From Eucommia ulmoides (taxonomy: Eukaryota; Streptophyta; Magnoliopsida; Garryales; Eucommiaceae), in assembly GCA_016647705.1 (NCBI GenBank), contig CM028330.1, positions 52,626,897 to 52,690,896 on the forward strand: a stretch of DNA of 64,000 nt, written 5' to 3'. Shown in pieces: positions 1 through 11,232 of the stretch. Under the pieces are notes generated by a model. The model was not told where the DNA came from and made no database searches. It saw nothing but the letters and a program-made list of their open reading frames with translations. Numbering within the stretch: position 1 is the stretch's first letter; the number at the start of each line of letters is the position of its first letter. The translations under genes and the position numbers were made by a program.

Positions 1-466
1 AGCATCTCGCCTCCCACATTGTCGAAGTATATGTCAATTCCGTCAAGAAAGTATCTGTCAAAAACAATCAATAACATTATAAATGGGAACATCAAAAACA
101 TGGTCCTTGATTTTGTCAACTAAAAGCTAAAATATTTACGATGTTTGGTTCAATTTTTGAAATTCGTTTTCAAAAAAAAATTAAACTTTTTTTTTTTTTT
201 TGAAATTATGAGAAATTTTGGTTTAGTTTTGAAAAGATAATATTCAGTAATAATGAAAAAAATATATGATTGTAATGTACATATTATCTTCTATGTTTTA
301 CTATCTACATTGACTATTTTCGTTTAACAAAATAATCAAAAGTGAATGTTCACTAGTACTAGAAATATTATTCCATATTTCCATGTTTAACTATGATTTT
401 TACCTTTTTGATATTTTTGTATATTTTTCATATTTTTGTTTTTTCTTGCCTCCCAAGTACTAGGAT

Positions 467-686
467 TTTTTTTTTTTTTAACGATAAAGAGTGTCCGGAC
501 CAACTTACGCGCACTTCGACTAATCATCTCCCAGGTGATCTTAAGGGTATACTCTCCTACACTGACCTGATGCATTTAGGATTAAATTTAAGATTTAATT
601 TCTGAAGTGTTTCCCAGAAGAGTCGAACTCTGATAGACAAAGAAGGGAACGCCTCCCCTTACCAACTGGACTAACACCTCTTGGGT
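467..686 (-). mobile_element. tRNA-derived SINE in intron 4 of copy A
   Basis: Read on the minus strand it starts with ACCCAAGAGGTGTTAG and has an A-box-like block (TTAGTCCAGTTGGTAAG, 657-674). A B box, GAGTTCGACTCT, lies at 619-630, followed by a non-tRNA body and a poly-A tail at 467-479. A target-site repeat related to TACTAGGATTTT flanks it. The same insertion is at the same place in copies B and C, so it predates the gene duplications. There is no cloverleaf or mature tRNA structure, so this is not a functional tRNA gene. Confidence 0.7.
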
Positions 687-955
687 AGTAAGATTTTAGA
701 CTTGATTAATTCAGAATTTGACATAAATATATTTTTTCAAATATTTCCTTTTTAAAGGAAGCAATATGTAACTGGTTCAATATTTGGTTCAATTTGTGTT
801 GAGGAGCAAAACTCAAACGCATCATCAAAACTCTGAAAAAAATGTGAGTATAGATTTTTTCACCTTTGGAGGGCTGCCTTGAGATCAGTTTCTTCCTTGT
901 AGTTGAATGCATCATCAAAACCAAGCTTCTCTTTAAGCATTTCTACCTATACTCA

Positions 956-1000
956 AACCCCCTCCCCCCCCCCCCCCCCCCCCAAAAAAAAAAAAAAAGA
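956..1000. repeat. C-run/A-run homopolymer tract next to exon 4 of copy A
   Basis: A run of about 26 C (958-983) is followed directly by about 15 A. A similar tract occurs at the same place in copy B (about 20248-20282) but is broken up in copy C. It lies immediately upstream of the exon-4 acceptor on the coding strand, so on that strand it is a G-rich block before the acceptor. Length may be unreliable in assembly. Confidence 0.7.
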
Positions 1001-1772
1001 AAAAAGATCAGTATATATTCAAAAAAAAATCATTAAAAAAAAAAAAAAAAATTAGACGGAGGTTCCGTAATCATCTCACTTCAGTCTAAATCAATAACTT
1101 CATTATAATTTTGGAATACAATTAGTCAACTGTTGTGCATCTAACTGTGTTTTAATTTTATGTGCATTTTCAATCTCTTCCTTTATCTCTTACAAATTTT
1201 ATACAAAAAGAAATAACATATATATGTGTGTGTATTATGTTATTTCTATATTTCTAAGTACTGGGGTAAGAAGAAGAATGAGAGGGAAGAAAGAGGTTGA
1301 TTTCTTAAAGATTTAATAAAATAGTCACAAATTACTCCCAAAATATTTAGAACAAAAACGTATTTACTAAACTCGCTTTTGTACATTAATCTCAAAAATT
1401 TGGTAGCGAGAACAAGAATCAGGAAACATAATCGCTAAAATATTTAATTATTAATCAAAACCTTACATTTTTTTGGCTACCGGCAGAGCCAACTACATAG
1501 CAGCCAAACAACTTTGCATATTATCCTACTAATTTTCCAACAGAACCAGCAGCAGCTGATATAAACATTTTTTCACCCTTTTTGGGTTTACACACACTGA
1601 ATAACCCTCCATATGCTGTTAGACCACTAGATCCTGCAAAACCCAAGTTGCCAAAATTGTTTTTCTCAGTCACCAATAAACACAACCAAACAGACCCTTT
1701 CGTGTGTCCTATTTCCTCCAAACCCGCGGTTGAGATTTTTTTTTGGTTCTCCGATTATCGTTTCTCCCCCAA

Positions 1773-1803
1773 CCCCCCCCCCCCCCCCAAAAAAAAAAAA
1801 AAA
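1773..1803. repeat. C-run/A-run homopolymer tract in intron 2 of copy A
   Basis: About 16 C followed by about 15 A. The equivalent of copy B is at 21091-21116. It is lost in copy C by the intron-2 deletion. Confidence 0.65.
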
Positions 1804-2154
1804 GAAAACAAAAATATTGCTTCTCAGGTGTTCCCACATTTTTAGAACAAATTTCTTGGGAACAAAATTAAAACATATTTTCGGGGCTTTTGTTTAGTGT
1901 TTCTGTTTTCATGGTTTTGTTGTCGTTCTGTAAATTCAGAATAGAAACAGAAATATGGGACCAAATTTTGTATCATTCCCAAAAACTTGTTTATAATACC
2001 TGGGAACATAACCTAAACTTTTTTTTTTTTTGGTTCACAATTTTGGAAAGAAAAAAAAAAAAGACAGAAACACTAAACAAACGGAGTTTTTAGTTCGACG
2101 GGACTAAAATCACCAGTACTCTGTACTTGAATCAATCTGTTTGTTTTGCAATTT

Positions 2155-2828
2155 GAAAAAATAAACGTTCTCTTAGTGTAAAACTGCTTTTAACACCTAT
2201 TCAGAAAAGGGTTTTCGATTGGCATACCAAACAGACCCTTAAAATCTAAATTAATAATGAAAAAGACGATAAAATAAACGTTTTTTTAGTGTAAAACTGT
2301 TTTTAGCACGTATAAAAAAGGGTTTTCGATTGATAAACCAAACAAACCCTTATCTAATAACCAAAAAAATGAAAATATACATGTTTTCTTAGTGTAAAAC
2401 TGTTTTTACCACCTATTCAAAAAAGAAGTGTCGGGTAATTACAAACAAAACAAATCCTTAAAATCTAAAGTAATAATGAAAAAATATGAAAACGTTTTCT
2501 CAGTGTACAACTGTTTTTAGCACTTATTCACAAAAGGGTTTTCGATTAATTACAAACGAAAGAGACCCTTATAATCAAAACTAATAATAAGAAAATATGA
2601 AAACGTTTTCTTAGTGTAAAACTGTTTTTAGCACCTATTCAAAAAGGGTTTTTAAATAATTACAAACCAAACATACCCTAAAAATCTAAACTGGAAAAAG
2701 ATGAAAAAAAAAAAAACATTTTTTCTCAGTCAAACTATTTTGTAGCACCAATTCAAAAAAGTGTTTTCAAGTAATTAACAAACCAAACATACCCTTAAAA
2801 TCCAAACCTATAATGATTAAAAGATGCA
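2155..2828. repeat. Minisatellite in intron 2 of copy A (about 110 bp x 6)
   Basis: Six imperfect direct repeats begin near 2161, 2273, 2374, 2490, 2602 and 2715. Each has the order (A)ACGTTTTCT(C/T)AGTGTA, ACTGTTTTTAGCACC, GGGTTTTCGATT and ACCAAACAGACCCTT. The array ends just before the exon-2 donor side of the intron. It is present in all three gene copies, so it arose before the triplication. Confidence 0.8.
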
Positions 2829-3285
2829 TAAAAAATCAAATATGGGGGTAAGTGTGTGACTTACCAAGAACTCCTATGTGGTAAGACAATGGGAAGCCCA
2901 TGGAGTCTAATTTGTTTAGCATGCTACCAGGTTTAACTGTACTGTACTCTGCCCAGCTTAGCACACCCACAACCAAGTCATCCTTCTGGAAATCTGGATT
3001 TCCCGAAGCAACAACTCTACCTACTCCATGACAATCTATAACCTGTTTACCAAACACTCCAAAAGATTAAATTAGGCATTTGGTAACTTTTTTTTTTAAA
3101 GTAACTTTTTAAAGTTAAAAAAAATAAATTAAAAAAAAAAGTATTTTCACTTAAAAGTAAAAGTTAGAAATCAAAAGCGTGTTTGATAGTGTAGATATTA
3201 CATTTTTCCACTATCCCTCTAATTGATCTCTTAATTCCAAAAAAAAAAAAAACCCGTAATGATTGGAAAAATGTTGGTGTATTGG

Positions 3286-3627
3286 TAAGGCTGACAAAAT
3301 GGATATTTACATGATAGCATGACACGAGACCGACACGAAATTATTGGGTATGGATTTAGCTTATTCGGTAACGGGTCGTTATCGAGCCAGACCCGATAAA
3401 CACGATAAGAAATAGATCAGGTTATCGGATTTACTTGATCACCCGATATGCGACACTAGTGATACGATAATAATTATTGGGTGTTCAGATTACACGATAA
3501 CCTGAGATTTAATAGGTCACACGATAATTTAATAAATTATTATAAAATAAAAATATACTAAAAAATATTTACACATATTACCCCAATTTTTACACCCCCC
3601 AAATTATCCAATATTATAATTTAGTAC

Positions 3628-3669
<42 letters not shown>

Positions 3670-4463
3670 CTAACCCCAGCTCAATTGATATTAATTCTCT
3701 CTTGTCTCAACTACTCACTTCACTCTCTCTCTTCTTTGTTGAGTGTCCACTGTTCCACGACGATCACGGCTGCTCTTGTCCAAGCTCCCGCACGACTGCA
3801 CGACCAACACCTTCGATTGAACTATTCGTCGATTGTTCTCACTTCTCAGTCTCTTCCTCTTCGATCTGTTCCAATCACGTCGATTTCACTCAAACGCCGG
3901 TTTGCTGCTGCACGACTCCAATCGCCGTCATCACTTACCGTTCGTCTAATCGTTCGAATCTCAGTCGTTCATTCGAATCTAGGTAGCACCGCCGTTCGAA
4001 TCTCAATGAAATTAGGGTTATCATTCGAATCTCAATTATTATAACTGTTATCATCGCAATTCAATTTTATTTTTTTTTCCCATTTTTGGTAGATCTGATT
4101 AGCTGAATTACTTTGTACTAGGGATGGTCATGGGCCGGGCCGGGTTTAGACTAGTGTATTACAAAAATATGTTGGGCCCTAGCCCGGCCCGACCCGGTGA
4201 TCGGGCCTTAATTTTATGCCCAAGTTCGGCCCTATAAGAAAAATCTAAGCCCAAAGCCCGGCTTACAGGCCCCCGGCCCTATTTTTTTTTTTTAAATTTA
4301 AAAAATAAATACAAAAAATTCAACACCAAACCAACAAGAAATATTAAAATTATAATTTCTAAAGACAAACCAATATTCCAAACAAACCAAACCAACAAGA
4401 AATATTAAAATTACAATTTTTAAAGAAAATCAATATTCCAAATATTAGGGTTGTATTGTAATG

Positions 4464-4517
<54 letters not shown>

Positions 4518-5907
4518 ATTTTATTTTTTTAAAATATCCTTCGGGCCGGGTCTAAAATTTTTGGGTTTTGCCCAAACCCAGCCCTAATTTTGATCGGGCC
4601 CTAATGCCTAGGCCCAAGCCCGGCCCATGGGCTCAAACCCTAAGCCCAAGCCCAAAAAAAATAGAGTCGGGCCGTTCGGGCTAGGCGGGCCCCCAGGCCC
4701 ATGACCATCCCTACTTTGTACTCATTTGGGTTTTGGATCTTATTTGTGTTTGTTCTTAATATTTTGTCCACAGATTCATTATAATTTCTGATTGTTTTTC
4801 ATTTCTCAGTTCCACCGTTCATCATTCGAATCTCAGCCGTTGTTCGTCGAATCTTCTATTAATTGGTGAGTGAAATCAGAGTTTTTATTTTGAAAGTACG
4901 TTTTAAATCTTACTTGTGCTTGTTCTTGATAGAGCTCATTCTTTTATTCATCTATTTTTTTAAAAAAAAAATTAGTAGAAATTCTTCTCAAATTCAACAC
5001 AAAACACAAAACAGGTATTGATTTATGATTTTATCAAGCTACCAACTTAATATCGAATGTGTAATTTTTGTTCTTTTTCCATCTATTTCTATTGAGTTTA
5101 TATCTCAGTATCTGTTTGATGTGTGTATTGTTTTTGCAGAAATTATCGTCAAATAAGGTGATATTTGAGGAATGCTCTTAATCTTGTTTAGGCTTTATTT
5201 TCGTCGATCACTATATTCATTTTTTATGAGCTTTGCTTTAATTTTTTGTATATATTGCGGTAATTTCAAATTATCACGTTTTTCCGGATGTATAATTGTA
5301 TATAATTTTCGTTTGGTTGTGTTCTGAATTTTCTTTCAATTTTTTGTTCATTTTGTGTTAATTACATCTTTGTGTTTCAAATTTGGTGGTATTAACCTCA
5401 AATCTATGATGTTCCCCCAACGATGACCTATGATGTGGTCATCTACGATATTATAAATTGTCTATTTAAAATATTTTTTTTGGTTGTGTAGGAGAACTGG
5501 AGAAGTGCTTGGAAGGTCATCTCTGCAGTTTTAAGGTATTTCAATTTTCATATTTGTTGGTTGTTTATATGAATGTTTGTTTTGTTCCATTGTATATTTG
5601 TATTGGTAGATTTTTGTTTGGTTGTTTGGTTTGTTTTTATTTAAGTTGTATAATTATTTTTATGTATTTTTTTCAATGTGTTAATAGGTCTTTAATGTGT
5701 AATGGGTAGAACAGGTGTTTATTATAATTTGTTATCGTGTCATTTCGTGTCGTGTTTACCTGACAGATTTCGTGTTATCATGTGACACGAAAAATTATCA
5801 TGTCGTGTTCGTGTTTAGGTAACCCTACACGATACCTTATCGTGTCGCGTTCGTGTTATCGTGTAATGACACGAAGCACGACATGTTGACATGAATTGCC
5901 AACCCTA
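3286..5907. mobile_element. hAT-type non-autonomous element in intron 1 of copy A
   Basis: Flanked by TGTATTGG (3278-3285) and TGTATGGG (5908-5915), an 8-bp target duplication with one mismatch. Copies B and C have an uninterrupted sequence here (around 22570 in B). The right end reads, reversed, TAGGGTTGGCAATTCATG, a typical hAT terminus; the left end (TAAGGCTGACAAAATGG) is a diverged match. Subterminal sequences carry many copies of CACGA/TCGTG-type motifs on both sides. The middle (3670-5720) looks exon/intron-like with GTGAGT and TTTTGCAG signals, but has no recognisable coding product and no transposase. An (AT)n run lies at 3632-3667. Confidence 0.75.
4119..4713. mobile_element. hAT MITE nested inside the larger hAT element
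   Basis: The termini are TAGGGATGGTCATGGGCC at the left and its reverse complement at the right. A perfect 8-bp target duplication CTTTGTAC lies at 4111-4118 and 4714-4721. Subterminal DNA is rich in GGGCCGGG/CCCGGCCC blocks. There is no coding capacity. An internal (CT)n(AT)n microsatellite is at 4470-4517. The element at 37400-37980 belongs to the same family by termini and composition. Confidence 0.88.
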
Positions 5908-5915
5908 TGTATGGG

Positions 5916-7057
5916 TCTTACCTAGTCCATTGATATCCTTCATTCTCTAATAATATAAAAATTAAAAAATATATATATTTTTTACTTTTCAAAAAAAAAA
6001 AAAAAAAAACTTAAATTCGTGTTTTAAATTTTTCATTTTTTTAAAAAGATTTTTTTTTTTATTGCAAAACAAACATTATTTGTAAAAATAAGTATTTATT
6101 TACCTTCTTTTTTAATGTCTATCTAGTAGTACATGGCAACTCTAAGAGCTCGACTATCCTCTATGCCATCCCAAAATTTGGCATTTTGATACCAAAATAA
6201 GTCCCAACAGTCCGGCCATCATCTGTGTCATTTTGTCACAAATGCTCTGCGTGTGCCATATTTAACACAGACAGTATCCTGTGTCATGTTTGGATGAGGG
6301 TTTAATTAGGGTTGGATTAACCTTAGGTTACTTTAGGATCTTAATTTTATTTTAATTTTAAATTATTATTATAATTTAATTTAAACTAAAAAGTCAAACT
6401 ACATTAAAAAAAAAATACATAATATTAAATATTTTTAAGTTAATTTTGACTTTTATTTAAAAATATATTTAAAAACTATGGTTAATTCTAACTTAATTTA
6501 ATTTAAATTTTAATATAAAAATATCTATTAGAACACTTACCCTAAATTAGATGTGTCATAATAATATTCATGTACGGTATTTGAAAATTGGCACACCAAA
6601 TTTGACCTAAATGCTCGACTTGTTAATTTGGCTCATCATTTTTTTCCTTTTTTCGATAATCACTCAAATGCTCATTTGAAAGTCTTAAACGAGTTTTAAG
6701 TAACGTTTTCCCTTTCTGTTTTTTGTTTTTGTTCCCATAAGTGCTAGAACAGAATCAACAAACAGATGTTCTGACTTTAAGAACATTTTTTGGGATCAAA
6801 CTTCTCAAAAGAAAAACGAGCTCTAAACCAAACAGACCTTTGTATCGGTTACACCGTTGCATCTGTTCAGTATTATACTGTTTTAGATCGCGATTCACAA
6901 TCATACATGCAAAGCCAAACGAAATTGAAATCTCTAAAAATAAGAAAAAAATAATTAATAATTAAAATTTGGAATTTCCGAACTGTTGTTTCATTTGTTC
7001 GTCGTTCTCAAATTGCGTTACCGAAATAAAAAAATGGCGATTGACGAGTGAGCTCAC
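5916..7057. other. Remaining intron 1 of copy A
   Basis: Ordinary AT-rich intron sequence, homologous to 22380-23678 (copy B) and 30960-32334 (copy C). No further element or gene was recognised. Confidence 0.6.
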
Positions 7058-7417
7058 CTGACCAGGAGTGAGGGCAACTGCGAAGCTGCTTGTTCTCTGA
7101 GATGAACTGTAGCTCTTCATGCGATTCATTTGGTAAGGATCGATGGAGACGCAGAGAACTCTGACGATGACGTCGCCGGAGCCTGACGGAACCGATAGAC
7201 GAATCGATTCTGTCTTGACCTCGAAATCGGACTCCAATGGCGATCCCTCTATGTGCGTCTTTATGGTTACGAATCTGTTTTCCACCTCCATTGATTATGA
7301 GCTTTCAAAATTCAAAGCCCTCAGCCTCAGATTAGCTCTCTTGATTGATCTGTGTATACGAAGAAGAGGAAGGAGGAGGAGGAGGAAGTATGGGGGGAGA
7401 GCAATGGACGTCACTAG

Positions 7418-7423
7418 TTTATA
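7418..7423 (-). promoter_or_regulatory. TATA box of copy A
   Basis: On the minus strand CTATAAACTAG lies about 127 bp upstream of the ATG at 7291. The sequence from ATG to TATA, including a pyrimidine-rich 5' leader, is almost identical to copy B. The Harbinger MITE starts about 30 bp further upstream and so separates this core promoter from its ancestral distal region. Confidence 0.5.
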
Positions 7424-7455
7424 GATAACATGAAAGCTTTTGAATGGGTTAATTA

Positions 7456-8220
7456 GGTGGCGTTTGGATAGTGTTCCCACTTTTTTGAACCCAACTGGAA
7501 TGAGTTGGGTTGAGTTGAATTGGGTTGGGTTGAAAATTTTGGGAATAGAATTACGTTTGGTAACGACAATTTTTATTTTGCGCTGAAAACAGAATGTGTT
7601 TGGTAACGATTTTATTCTAAAACTAATTTTTTTTTTTTTTAATTTTTTTTTGGTTTGGTGGCAGCCAGACGGCGGCGGCGGCGGCAAGGTGGCCGGCCGG
7701 CCGCCGCCGCCGGCGGAGGTGGCCGGCGACAGTCGCCGGAGTTGGTCGGCGGCAGTGGAAGGTCGCCGGAGGTCGCCGGACGGGGGGGGGCGGCGGCCGG
7801 CGATGGTCGCCGGAGGTAACCGCCGGCAGCGGGAAGGTCGCCGGAGACGGCGGACGGTCGCCAGACGATCGCGGGAGACGGCGGACGGTCGCCGGAGACG
7901 GCGGACGGTCGCCGGAAGGTCGCCGGCCGGCGGCGGCGGCCGGCGATGGTCGCCGGACGGTGGCCGGCGGCGGCGGGTGGTGGTGGTCGGCCGGCAAATG
8001 AAGTCGGAAGTTGAAAACTTTGGGTTGAGTTTTTTGGGCACAAAAAGAAACAATTTTTTTTTGTTTCTGGTTTCTTTAGGATTTTGAGAATCAATTCCTA
8101 TTTTTTGGGTTGGGTTGGGTTGGGTTTTGTGCGTTGCCAAACGCGTTCCCAACAATCAATCCCTGAATTTTTGGGTTGGGTTGGGTTGGGTTTGGTTGGG
8201 AACACTAACCAAACGGGGCC
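7456..8220. mobile_element. PIF/Harbinger (Tourist-like) MITE with GC-rich core
   Basis: Insertion between TTA (7453-7455) and TTA (8221-8223). Copy B has the empty site, a single TTA within GGGTTAATTACATTTT. Terminal inverted repeats of about 24 bp (GGTGGCGTTTGGATAGTG at left; GGCCCCGTTTGGTTAGTG reading inward from the right) match in 20 of 24 positions. The inner flanks hold GGGTT/GGTTGGGTT repeats. The core (about 7665-8000) is an extremely GC-rich array of GGTCGCCGGA-like units. Long open frames in it on both strands are composition artefacts. It lies directly upstream of the copy A promoter. Confidence 0.9.
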
Positions 8221-8365
8221 TTACATTTTACTCCCATTATCTTTGTCTTACTTGAAAATATAAACAATTTTTAACATTTTCTCTGTGTAACTCTTTATCT
8301 CTCTACTTCTCTTCTTTTTAATAAAATAAAATAATTATTAAAATAAATTCACTTTTCATTATTGG

Positions 8366-8995
8366 TGAGGAAAATCCGATGAGACCCAGGAGGATGACAC
8401 GTGCCATAGCCACGTGACAAACACAATGGATTCTTGACTGGTCGACACGATCAACCGGTTCAAGAATCGCCTCGAGAAGCATCATGTTGAGCGTTAACCG
8501 ACTACAACAGCAGCTTGACTAGGCCCACTCTCTCTACCCAGGTCGGGGCCATACTCCCGAGTGATAACGCCTTCACTACTCCTGTTCAGGAGCAGTCTAA
8601 GTGACATTCGCTTGTTAAAAAATGAGTCTTTACCTCCCTTGAGTAATTGTCCCACGATCATCGCCACCTTAATGGTGATGGGTCGAGATCGTCGTCGTCT
8701 CCATAATTACCAATCGAGAATTAAGACAGATTTGTCAAACAAGTTTTCCTCCACTTATAAATACCAAAACGATGGATCATCTAGGTCTGCACAGTTTTCC
8801 TAACCATAACTTTACTGAAATTCTACTGTAAAAGCTTCGACTGATTCTCACACTAGACGTGCTACGCCAGAAGGTCCACCCGTAATAAATTATTTGCAGG
8901 AACCACCATTGGTTGAGAGAGTTGAGTTATGAGGACCCTATTTCCTCCTGTTCTCAAGGTCACGTGTAAGGTGAACCATTTTTTTGGCTTCATCA
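8366..8995 (+). mobile_element. LTR of an old Gypsy-type element upstream of copy A
   Basis: A 630-bp LTR-like segment starts TGAGGAAAATCCG and ends ...TTCATCA. It has a TATA box (TATAAATA, 8756-8763) and is followed two bases later by a primer-binding-site-like sequence. A segment of equal length occurs upstream of copy B, so the insertion predates the A/B duplication. No second LTR was found, and only a gag remnant follows. Confidence 0.6.
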
Positions 8996-8997
8996 GA

Positions 8998-9014
8998 TTG
9001 GCGTCGACTGTGAG
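8998..9014 (+). other. Primer-binding-site-like sequence of the old element (copy A side)
   Basis: TTGGCGTCGACTGTGAG, close to the TTGGCGCCGTCTGTGGG type of primer site used by many plant Gypsy/LARD elements, begins two bases after the LTR end. The B-side counterpart is at 24868-24884 (TTGACGCCGACTGTGAG). Confidence 0.55.
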
Positions 9015-9088
9015 AATGACATAATAGTGGTTCTCTCACATTTCATCAACTACGTTAATGGTCACTCTAAGATCCGGGATCATATGAG

Positions 9089-10347
9089 CAACTATAATAT
9101 TTTAGTTGTATAATTAATATTGGGGTGAGAAAATAGAATGTTTAATTTTAGTAAATTTTATATAATTAAGAAAATTTGAGAATGAGAAAATTTTCATTCT
9201 AGTATCACGCATTGCATATTAGATTTATTTAAATAAGTTACTAGTTTAGGCCATGTCGCTATTAGCTTCACAGACAACGTCGACTCCGGCAATATTTCGG
9301 CAATAGCATAATAGCGGTACAAATATCCAGGTGAGTGTATTGTCTTCTATATAAATTGTTAAATTATATTTTTTGTATTAAATTGTGGAAAAGAAAATAT
9401 TTATTAAAAAGATTGATTTTATAACGTTACGTGCATGAAGTAAATTTTTAAATGTGAAAAGTGAATTTTATTATTATCCGATTATGCTATAGTGTAGTCC
9501 CGACAGGAGGGCATGTCCTGTGGATGTTGTTGGTCCTAACAAGAGGGCATATCCTATAGGACATTATGTTGTGATCTGATAGGAGGGCAAGTCCAGCAGG
9601 TGGCGGTGATTATTATTGTTGTTAACGATGATGATTATCATCGTGATATGATGGTTTATATCACGTATTGACTCCCACCATTAGAGATATTAAATGGCCC
9701 TGACATTGATGGCAACCTCAGATTACATAGTTGTATAGATTACGGTACCATTATAACTCTCGATCGTGAGGTAAAACAATCATGTGGCTAGTAGGAAAAT
9801 ATGTGTGCAATATTTTATTATATATTAAAATAATTCAATTAGTTAATTTAAATACATTTGTTTTATTATGATGATAGCTGTGGAATTTTATTTCGGTTCA
9901 GTGTACGGTTATATTTATATTATATTTTGAAAAGTGGTGCTTGATAATTATGCTTGATCCATAAATTATTTTTATATTATAAAGATAATACACCTATAAA
10001 ATATTTTGTCTTAGGTACTCCAGGTACAGATGGGTCTACTACTGGAGTTAGATAAGGTTAGAGGGTGGTGCTGCTTTGTAGGTAGTTGAGGCAATTGTGG
10101 TAATAAATTGTTCAAGTTTTGTAGTGTTATAGAAAAAGTAGGATCAATATAGTTCAATTTTGAGTTAGTAAACTTTAAAATTAATGTATGTTAACAATTA
10201 CTTTATATTTTTATCTATTTATTATTTTATTTATCATAGTGGCGTAGTGGAAGTGTGAAGGTGGAGTGATTTGTGTTTTTTTAGTATTTCTCTGTAAAAA
10301 ATAAAAGAGAGAAACTGCGTGGCGGTTTGGGAAATTGGGCAGTTACA
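9089..10347 (+). mobile_element. 5'-truncated solo LTR upstream of copy A
   Basis: Homologous to the complete solo LTR at 25199-27178. Relative to B, 961 bp are missing: the A sequence jumps from the equivalent of 24958 to that of 25920, removing part of the host element and the first ~720 bp of the LTR. The 3' end (GTTACA at 10347) is intact and followed by AGTTT, the decayed target duplication. Tandem GGAGGGCATGTCC-type repeats are at 9498-9600 and the conserved GGTACC...GATCGTGAGG box is at 9741-9787. Confidence 0.65.
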
Positions 10348-10352
10348 AGTTT

Positions 10353-10800
10353 GACATGAACAACGTCAAGAAGATGAGCAATGTTGGGAACAACACGACC
10401 TCTGGCAAGAGCTGGATTGAATCCGCAAGGAAACAGATGAGTTACGTCGTGGATTCCAGAACCCGCGGTGAGGACTCAAACATTTACAACCAGAAATGAC
10501 CCTGAGCATGCACTCACAGTTGGGGCCTTGCTCATCATCTGCTCGAACGAACCGCTCGCGCCTAGGAACGAACCCCGACGACAAGCAAAACCCATGGTGC
10601 ATCCTGTAACGTCTCGCTACCTTCGGCGGAAGCTTCATCAACATCGCGGCTTAGGTACAAGCGAAATGAAATAGATTGACATACCGACAAGGACCTAGGG
10701 AAACTACTCAAGGCCATAAATGAAAAGATTGGGCAGATTGAGAAGGGGGAGCCCAACGAGTATGAGATTGTTACAATGTGCTTCCTAAAGTTTGTTTTTC
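10353..10800 (+). pseudogene. Gag remnant of the old Gypsy-type element (copy A side)
   Basis: The plus strand encodes broken gag-like segments in shifting frames: a Gln/Glu-rich stretch with WEQHDLWQELD followed by a stop (about 10385-10430), and near 10690-10780 a segment with DLGKLLKAINEKIGQIEKG. It is homologous to 27184-27650. It is truncated before any pol domain. It is recognised by similarity to the gag N-terminal style of plant Gypsy/LARD elements, so the assignment is moderate. Confidence 0.45.
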
Positions 10801-10893
10801 ATATCAATTTAGTCTAATTAACTGATTTTGGTCAATTTTTTAGCTGGAATAAGGGACAAAGTGTGATAACACCCAAACTCTAAGGGTGCACAG

Positions 10894-11197
10894 TGTAAGA
10901 TCCTGACTTATGCCTGCACGATATTTTAATTGCATTTAAAATAAAAATTGAAAAAAAAAATTGGAATCTAATTACAGTATGGGGGCCAAATTGAAATATT
11001 TGAAAAGTTGGGAAATTATAAAAGATCATTGGGAATTAAGTGAAAATTAAGAGTTTAGGGGGGGGATGATGGAGTAACTATAAAAGATATTTTTGATATA
11101 TATATATATATATATGTATGGGTTGATGTGATATTTCATGAGCCGCTCGGTATGGGGGGGAGTAGATGGAAGTACTTGTGTGTGATCATCAACTTTC

Positions 11198-11232
<35 letters not shown>

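Larger units (their letters stand above)
1..7291 (-). pseudogene. Copy A: decayed NADP(H)-dependent alkenal double-bond reductase, cut by window edge
   Basis: Same five-exon structure as copies B and C. Coding exons read 7058-7291, 2865-3042, 1467-1633, 864-946 and 54 down to 1, the last continuing outside the window. Exon 1 encodes the same peptide as copy B. Exon 3 keeps the nucleotide-binding SAAAGSVG stretch, but the codon after LVG is TAA (1521-1523) where B and C have CAA, which truncates the protein before the [10 protein letters not shown] motif. Further damage is seen. The last exon-3 base before the donor is T instead of G (AAT/GTAAGG), Pro in VIDCPG is His, and YFP in exon 5 is YFL. 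Intron 1 is about 4 kb because a 2.6-kb hAT-type element sits in it; B and C have about 1.3 kb. The family assignment rests on the MDR-type order of motifs. I infer a pseudogene, although a truncated transcript is possible. Confidence 0.85.

Noticed and set aside
602..686. tRNA gene
   Set aside because: A and B boxes are present, but no cloverleaf, and a longer body with a poly-A tail follows: a SINE.
7295..8155. Long Pro/Arg-rich open frames on both strands (up to 286 codons)
   Set aside because: They lie in the GC-rich repeat core of a MITE, occur in several frames at once and have no domain.
7500..8200. GGGTTGGGTT repeats as an interstitial telomere
   Set aside because: The unit is not the plant TTTAGGG, and the repeats are confined to the subterminal parts of the MITE.
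10366..10756. Minus-strand open frames
   Set aside because: Antisense to the gag remnant of the old Gypsy-type element, and not conserved with copy B in length.
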